Shown: positions 58,128 through 64,000 of the stretch, piece by piece
Position numbering within the stretch: the first letter of the stretch is position 1
How the letters are laid out: each line of letters begins with the position of its first letter
Assembly (NCBI GenBank): GCA_951217055.1
Contig: OX578276.1
Coordinates: forward strand, 61,751,307-61,815,306
Direction of reading: 5' to 3'
Length of the DNA stretch: 64,000 nt
Source of the DNA: Gerris lacustris
Taxonomy: Eukaryota; Arthropoda; Insecta; Hemiptera; Gerridae
Translations under genes and position numbers: made by a program
Notes under the pieces: generated by a model
Told to the model about the DNA's origin: nothing
Databases searched by the model: none
What the model saw: only the letters and a program-made list of their open reading frames with translations

Positions 58128-58314
58128 GATTAACTAATAAAGTGTCAGGGACGTAGAATTTCCCTGAAAATCAACAGTTTGTTATTCAGGGCTGGGATAG
58201 ATATCAGTACGAATAATTTCAAGATAAAAAGAACTTTTTATATACTACGTTTTTAAATTTTCTGTTGAATCGTATGTAATGTTGATAATATAATTGTTAT
58301 TCTTATATAATATA

Positions 58315-59075
58315 CAGGGTGTCCCAACTTAAGTCTGCCAAAAAGAAGGGGCATATAGGGGACCCTAAAAGGAGTCAAAAATGTTATATTAACCTATGTC
58401 CTGTCAGGCTTCGTTTTCTGACTGGCGCCATTTTTAAAAATTTTGGGCTAAGCATATTTTTTTACACTTAAACAAGTGTATCTCGAGAACAAAGCGGGAT
58501 AGCTCATCATTTTAGGTATCGTTGAAAACCTAAAAACATTTGCTAAAGGAAATGTTATTATCAATTTTCATTTATTTTTATTCCTTCTAGTTCAAATTTA
58601 GCTCAAAATGTATTTTTTTTTAAAAAATATCAAAAAATAAAGAAATTTTTGACAGCCCATAGTGCTTAAACTAGTTACATCTTGAATTGTCCAGGCAATG
58701 GAAAAACTTCTTTATTTAATAACCTTTTCATGGATACCCATATTATTTTATGTTGAATAGGGAAATTTTTACGTTATAGGCACATTTATTGAAAAAAACT
58801 AATGTAAATATGAGAAAAAATTACTTTTTATTTAATATCTCCTCTTTTGAACGGTATAATCATTTGACTCGACTTAATCATAATCACTTTCAAAGTAAAT
58901 GTGTGATGAAATAACTATTGTTGACTATTTCTAGCAGCCTGGAGTATGACCAATAACAGTGGGGTGGGGGGGGGGGGGGGACACCTCTCCCTCTTGTAAA
59001 TAAGTATACAAAATTAAAAATTAAGAATTTAATTAAGAAAGAAATTTTTTGGCAGACTTAAGTTGGGACACCCTG
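58315..59075. mobile_element. Mariner-type MITE (761 bp)
   Basis: Inverted ends of about 27 bp, CAGGGTGTCCCAACTTAAGT then CTGCCAA, flanked by TA at 58313-58314 and 59076-59077. No open frame. The end CAGGGTGTCCC is typical of Tc1/mariner-derived MITEs in insects. Confidence 0.88.
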
Positions 59076-59144
59076 TATAATGTTAGTAAAAAAAAATAGT
59101 TCCGAATTTATTTACTTCACATAAATGACAATCATCCAGAGAGC

Positions 59145-59230
59145 TGATCTTAAACCTATAAAAGGACAAATCTTTGTACAACGGATCTCCCCAACACCAA
59201 ATCTAAAGCATGCCATCGATATATTTGAAA
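59145..59230 (+). repeat. Short repeat family K, copy 2
   Basis: Counterpart of 3530-3640, within the loop of family G copy 2. Confidence 0.5.
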
Positions 59231-60239
59231 TAATATTAATAATATAATCGATAAATGATATAATCGATATTTCCTGTTTTGCTGTCATTCAATGTTTATC
59301 TATCACAAATTTGAGACACGTCAAAATGAAGATAGCGTAAATATTGGATATGGCAAAACAAATAAAATAACTGGCGGATTTTTTCCGAACTAACTTTCCG
59401 CACAGCAAAATTTGCTGAAAACTAATTAAATTCTGCTGAAAGATGGCTAAAAGTATTAAAATAATGCATTGTCATCGTGTTCTGAGCTATGCTAAAAGTT
59501 TCAAATGTCTAGCTATTCGGGAAGTTAGTTAGAAATCGATTGCCAGATTTTTACCGGACAAACAAACAAACAAGAATGCAAGGTAATAAAAACGTAATAA
59601 AAATTCTTTTCTCTATTCGGTTTTCTTCTAAGTGTTTTATGGTCAGAAGCAGAGTATTGGATTAACGTCCAAAAATTAGGTTTTTTGTGAATATCTCAAA
59701 AATGAAGTTGTTCCGGATCCATGTTGTTGATACTTTTTTGTTCATTGTCAAATTTCCTATCAGTACCCCAAGCATTGTGGTTTCGTTAGGGGAAACCTTT
59801 TTTACATTTGTACAAGAATTGGTTGAGATCTTGACCTAAAAATTTCACGTCCGGTAACATTCGACCCACCATAATTCAAAAACTAGTCCGTTGATCTTAA
59901 AGTTAATTTATACCATTTGAAAGCTTATGAAAAGTAGTAGTTTTTCCTGAAATCGCCACTCTTCTAACATCCCTCAATTAAGAGTAAAAAGGTCAGGAAT
60001 TTCGTGGTCGAATTTTTAAAAATCCAAACTTCCAAAAAATGTAACAAGCAACTTAAAAGATGCTTAGCAGCTGATAAATTATATATAAATGAGTGATTCT
60101 GAAAGTTTTTTTGTGCTAATTAAATATTATGTCTCTATCTCATTTACTTTTGAAATAGTAGGTATATTCTGAAAATTTCTGTAAAAAACTTAAAAAGAAG
60201 ATATAGGTAAATCACCCAGTATCTATAAAAAAAACGTGG

Positions 60240-60300
60240 AGGAGACGAGGAGAGTTTGGATGCCCCCCTCGCCTGCCCTCCCGTTATGTACGCCACTGTT
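60240..60300 (-). repeat. hAT-like end fragment
   Basis: On the minus strand CAGTGGCGTACATAACGGGA starts at about 60297. Only one end is present. Confidence 0.4.
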
Positions 60301-60421
60301 TATAATTATAAGCGTTATTTCTCGGTCTAGTTCTAATGCAGTAAATGTCGATTCCTAGACTTGTGGAAAAATTGAAAGCTTAATTCAGGACTAGGTATCG
60401 TTAACGACTGAGGAAATTATT

Positions 60422-60498
60422 CTCCAGTGTAGCTTAGTTGGCTAGAGCGTCTATACTGGAAACATAGGAGGCCCGTGGTTCGAATCCCGGCGCTGGAG
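60422..60498 (+). pseudogene. tRNA-like SINE head, copy at 60.4 kb
   Basis: Same unit as 54796-54872 with five or so changes; B box GGTTCGAATCC and 7-bp acceptor CTCCAGT/GCTGGAG. Preceded by the same leader, TTCAGGACTAGGTATCGTTA, and followed by TCTGTCTCCCGTTGTTAATA. Confidence 0.65.
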
Positions 60499-60944
60499 TC
60501 GATTTTTCTCTTTCTGTCTCCCGTTGTTAATAATAAGGGTTTTTTTTTAAATGTCTATTGACTGTAATGGTAATGGTAATATGCCAGGTTAAAAGTTGTT
60601 CATGCGTTAAGACAATTAAAAAAACTAAGTAAATCGGACAACTAGAAATAGGTGGGATGTTAATTGCAAATTTAGCCTGATTTTCGTCTGAGGTAGCCAA
60701 AAATGATTACATTAATTAAATATAGTTAGATTGGGTTGGGGCCATATTTTTGGGTTTAATTTTGTATTAGTTTATTTTGTTAACCTTGTTTGACATTGAC
60801 CTTGTGTATCTTATAAATAAGAGAGCTAGTCTTAGCGGATTAGTAGTGGGTTTATTAGCCAACAAAACCCTTAATTCATGAGTTAGTCGCCTTTATTGCA
60901 TAGACTTTATTTTATTTACTAGTAAAGGGTTTAATCATTTTATT

Positions 60945-60946
<2 letters not shown>

Positions 60947-61025
<79 letters not shown>

Positions 61026-61034
61026 ATATATATA
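60947..61034. repeat. (TA)n microsatellite
   Basis: Long TA tract with a single interruption near 61011. Confidence 0.95.
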
Positions 61035-61248
61035 GGAGATTTTATATTTCTCAGTCTAATCAAGCATTGAGAAATATGTATGGTTACTAACGGACGATGA
61101 AAACAGAAAATAAACAATGACATTAAGATTCATAACTATGAAAACCAAAAAATATATCGCTAGAATGGATAATTATAGATTGCATTTAAGAAACCCCCAC
61201 TCTTATAATAAGTGTTTTGTTTTTAGGGTATACAGGCAAAAATGAAAA

Positions 61249-61357
61249 TGTATATATGTATGTATATATGTATATATGTATGTATATATGTATGTATAAA
61301 TGTATATATGTATGTATATATGTATGTATAAAATGTATATATGTATGTATATATGTG
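61249..61357. repeat. TATG-type microsatellite
   Basis: Alternating TATATG and TATGTATG units, about 109 bp, with two small interruptions. Confidence 0.9.
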
Positions 61358-61379
61358 TCACTCCAGACGATATCTCCCT

Positions 61380-61900
61380 TAGGATGCACTTAAAAATTTC
61401 AAACAATTTTTAAAATGTCAATTATATCAAAAGAAAGGATGAGTTCGTTGGCCAGAATTTTCTGAGTTCATTTAGGGGTCAAATTTTTACAATTTAGGGT
61501 CAAAAAATAGCATAAAAACGTGTTATTTCCATTTTACCCCCCCCCCCCTTTTATATGAAAATATGATAAAAGTGTACATAACAACAATTACTGTATTCTT
61601 GAAGAGCTTTCCAACGACGTGTATCTTGAAGGGTAAATACTATTTTGACTTTTGTACCCCGTACCCCTGTGAACCAATTTTTTTTTCACCCATGCAAATT
61701 CTGAACCAAAATTTTCCTATATTATCATAAGCCAATAATACGCACATTTCTTTGAAAATTCGCTCATTAAGTCATGGTGCATGACTGGATTTTAAATAAA
61801 TCAACGAAAAAATCTAAAACAGTCATATATAATCTTTATTAAAAACTTTTTTTAAGGAATTTTTATACGTCACATAAATCATGTGGGTTTTATACGTCCA

Positions 61901-61931
<31 letters not shown>

Positions 61932-62269
61932 ATAAATGTATTATCTTAGAAAACGGATTGGGCTAGAAAATTCTGGTAATTTCATTGTGATTGAACTATA
62001 AAAAATCATATAAAGGCGTTTGTTTCACGTCGTTATAATTAATGTTAAAAGTGAGCGTAAACAAACTTTTAAATGACCCTCACCTTTATGCGGCTTTGCC
62101 GTTTATGCTGGTTAACTAACTCGTCCGATTTGTTAAATTGCTTTCGAACCCATTATGTGTTCTGAAGCACTTTTTGGTCAATTTATTTTAAATGATCTTG
62201 CCCACTGAATTTAAAAATAATCTTTGAATCTTTATTTAAAAGAAGAAGAAAAATTTATTCTTTAAGTTT
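61380..62269. other. Probable unclassified repeat, then CPR6 downstream DNA
   Basis: Contains C runs (about 61540-61551 and 61901-61917). The text style is that of dispersed elements, but no second copy was found in the window. No gene. Confidence 0.35.
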
Positions 62270-62912
62270 AAAATATTTATTAACATCGCCAATACAAAAT
62301 GAAGTGAATATTTTTATAATTTTTGTATACAATTATTGTTTTTATGTGTGTGCTTGGGTTTCGGAGGTCTTTAGCTATTCCATGTGTATTCCCCGCCCTT
62401 ATAATCTCCTAATTCAAACATTTCACATTTCCCATAAGAGCGTTGGTGGAAATTTCATGCTTTTTTTTAATGAAGAAACTATTGACTTTATCATTAATTT
62501 GTCAGATTAAGAGTTCTTAAAAAGCAAAAAGGAACAATTTAAATAACCGATGTCAATCGTCAATCAAAGGTAGGATGATAAATTTACATTATGAGCATGT
62601 CTTTCAAGTTTTCTAAATATTTATTCAAGGATTTACGAGTATATTTAAATTTATAGCGCAGGAATCATTGTTGATAATTAGCTATAACTTAATAATTTTC
62701 TTTTTGGAGATCTAACTTTGACGAAATAAAACCTGTATTACCTTCAATAGAACGTTTACTTAAGCATAAAACTGTTAGTTTTATTATTTTCTTTTTAAAG
62801 AACAAACTAATTAAGGAGAAATAAAATAAGCCAAATTATTTTTCTAAAAATGTATTATAAAAAAATTACAAACTTACAGTTATATTACAAAACATTTTGG
62901 AATGGATCATTT
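62270..62912. repeat. 3' flank of CPR6, duplicated at CPR5
   Basis: Homologue of 49600-50249 with several small indels, for example about 10 bp inserted before the stop-proximal CAATGATGGAGAGACACATA line. Confidence 0.8.
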
Positions 62913-63350
62913 TCAATGATGGAGAGACACATATTGATGAGAGGTGCCATGGTGTTTGTCATGGTGAAGATCGAATTTATGTACAGGTGGTACAACTTGG
63001 TAATGAGGATAGTGAGCTACTTGATGAGCAGGATAATGAGAGGCATAATTATTATAATCGTGATGGTGAGGTTGATAAGACCATGAATGAGTACCATGTT
63101 GTGATTCGTAGTGGTGAGGTTCATGATGATAGTCTGCTGGATGGTGAGCATGTCCAATCTTATCAACGTGTGCTATGAATCCCTGGTGTTTATCAGCTGT
63201 GTAGTGAACAATTCTTTCAGTTCCGTCAGCTTCTTTCAGCTTGTAGTATCCTTTGACTCCTCCGTGGCCATCACCCAACTCTTTAGCTTCCTTAAAGTCA
63301 CCTGTGTGGGCGTCATGTACTCCATACTCATACTGGAATGGAATTGGCCC
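62913..63350 (-). CDS. CPR6: last exon of an RR-2 cuticular protein (5' exons outside window)
   Basis: Terminal exon, 145 codons plus TGA, with acceptor TACAG just above 63350. It encodes the full RR-2 domain (starting GPIPFQYEYGVHD), the His/Tyr-rich linker and the HQYVSLHH tail. It differs from CPR5 at five residues: Val to Gly at 1, Thr to Ile at 3, Ile to Phe at 19, Ser to Leu at 25 and Glu to Val at 111 (exon numbering). Several silent differences are also present. By analogy with its paralogues, two short upstream exons with the signal peptide lie beyond 64000; none is seen between 63351 and 64000. The reading frame is intact, so it may be functional. Confidence 0.9.
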   Translation of the reverse strand, partial: GPIPFQYEYGVHDAHTGDFKEAKELGDGHGGVKGYYKLKEADGTERIVHYTADKHQGFIAHVDKIGHAHHPADYHHEPHHYESQHGTHSWSYQPHHHDYNNYASHYPAHQVAHYPHYQVVPPVHKFDLHHDKHHGTSHQYVSLHH

Positions 63351-63745
63351 CTGTAAAGTAATTTATTCCTTCATTGTCTTATACTTAATAACAATAATAT
63401 ATATTTTTATTTAGCTGAATACGCTTCTTTTATAATAATCTTTTATGTTTCCTTATGCAACTAATATTAGTTTTCATAAAATTATCGTAAAAGGTGTTAT
63501 AAGTATATGTTTCCCACGCTATCATACTAATAGGCTTTTATTTCTAACTTTAACAATATATTCTTTCATTTTAATATGTGTGTAATACCCTCAAGTGTAG
63601 TTTGAGCTATGGCTTCGTCTAAACAGTTGGCTTTATTATTTTATAATAATTAGGATAATTCTTTAAAAATGCCATTTCTTATAATTGCAACTCAGTTATA
63701 AGAACATTATTTCAGCGTTATAATTAAACATCTTGTTATAATTTT

Positions 63746-64000
63746 TAGGGTCCGTAGGCAAAACCAAGGACCCTTATATTTTCCCTGCGTGTGTCTGTCC
63801 GTCCGTCCTCTCGCGTGCTCTCACGGCTACACCTTTCGTCCGATCACTTTGAAATTTGGCATGTATGTGTCTTGTACCTGCCCACATATTTTAAAAATAT
63901 AGCGACTTAAAAAAAATATTTTTCAAAAAAATTAGGGTAAAAAAACTTAAGGGTTAAAAAGTTTGTTTTTTTTCGAAACCGTGAGGGGTATCATATGAAA
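63746..64000 (+). repeat. Dispersed repeat family A, copy 4 (cut by window end)
   Basis: Starts TAGGGTCCGTAGGC and follows copy 2 closely through GTCCGTCCTCTCGCGTGCTC and TTTGAAATTTGGCATGTATG to the right edge. It sits in what should be intron 2 of CPR6. Confidence 0.85.

Larger units (their letters stand above)
55952..60210. mobile_element. Fold-back family G, copy 2, with nested insertions
   Basis: Left arm about 56080-56640 resuming at 58136-58200; right arm about 59605-60195. Shared words include GCATCTTTTAAGTT, AAAAATTCGACCACGAAATT, GGCGATTTCAGGAAAAACTA and GATCAACGGACTAGTTTTTG with complements. The left border TACAGGGTGACCCGCGATA is followed by about 100 bp before the paired part. The hAT element interrupts the left arm and the mariner-type MITE sits in the loop. 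Confidence 0.75.

Noticed and set aside
61186..61406. Overlapping frames rich in Tyr, Ile, His and Thr
   Set aside because: Direct translation of the TATG microsatellite.

Overview
The window is insect genomic DNA: AT-rich, with small spliced genes, GT-AG introns of about 0.1 to 2.8 kb, TATA promoters and a heavy load of transposon debris. I cannot fix the order from sequence alone. Everything recognisable as host coding sequence is one cluster of cuticular protein genes of the Rebers-Riddiford RR-2 class (CPR family), all on the minus strand. Five genes are complete and a sixth is cut by the right edge. From low to high coordinate the coding spans are CPR1 8476-12033, CPR2 17123-21973, CPR3 29689-32830, CPR4 37516-39049, CPR5 50250-51560 and CPR6 62913-63350 (last exon only). 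Each complete gene has the same plan: a tiny first exon (5 to 7 codons), a phase-0 intron, a second exon finishing the signal peptide, a second phase-0 intron, and a terminal exon carrying the whole chitin-binding domain plus a His-rich tail. CPR3 to CPR6 form a young subgroup with a shared C-terminal tail. CPR5 and CPR6 last exons differ at 5 of 145 residues and sit in a duplicated block whose 3' flank is also duplicated, 12,663 bp apart. The proteins should be secreted by epidermis and assembled with chitin into cuticle.

The only intact RNA gene seen is a tRNA-Gly (anticodon TCC) at 23111-23182. tRNA-like sequence also occurs as the head of a dispersed SINE-like repeat (33.7, 54.7, 54.8, 60.4 kb), and a 5S rRNA-like fragment sits in the loop of a fold-back at 24.6 kb.

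The intergenic DNA and larger introns are mostly repeats. These include two decayed mariner-like elements (6264-6840, 7145-7949) with transposase remnants; a mariner-type MITE (58315-59075); a hAT element with 8-bp target duplication (56649-58127); two fold-back elements sharing the end TAGTCCAG with 3-bp target duplications (3672-4261, 40433-41722); an inverted dimer of a Penelope-like retroelement with GIY-YIG endonuclease sequence, a 15-bp target duplication and hammerhead-ribozyme-like motifs (42969-44622), and a second Penelope-type 3' end at 48.3 kb; a jockey-like LINE fragment (28940-29470); and several unnamed dispersed families, called A to M here. The 55.9-60.2 kb interval is a nest of elements within elements.

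I found no operon, CRISPR, phage or bacterial feature. The most interesting items are the recent CPR duplication, the ribozyme-bearing Penelope dimer, the TAGTCCAG fold-back family and the 5S-containing fold-back. Gene models rest on manual reading of splice sites and frame continuity; transcript evidence is not available here.
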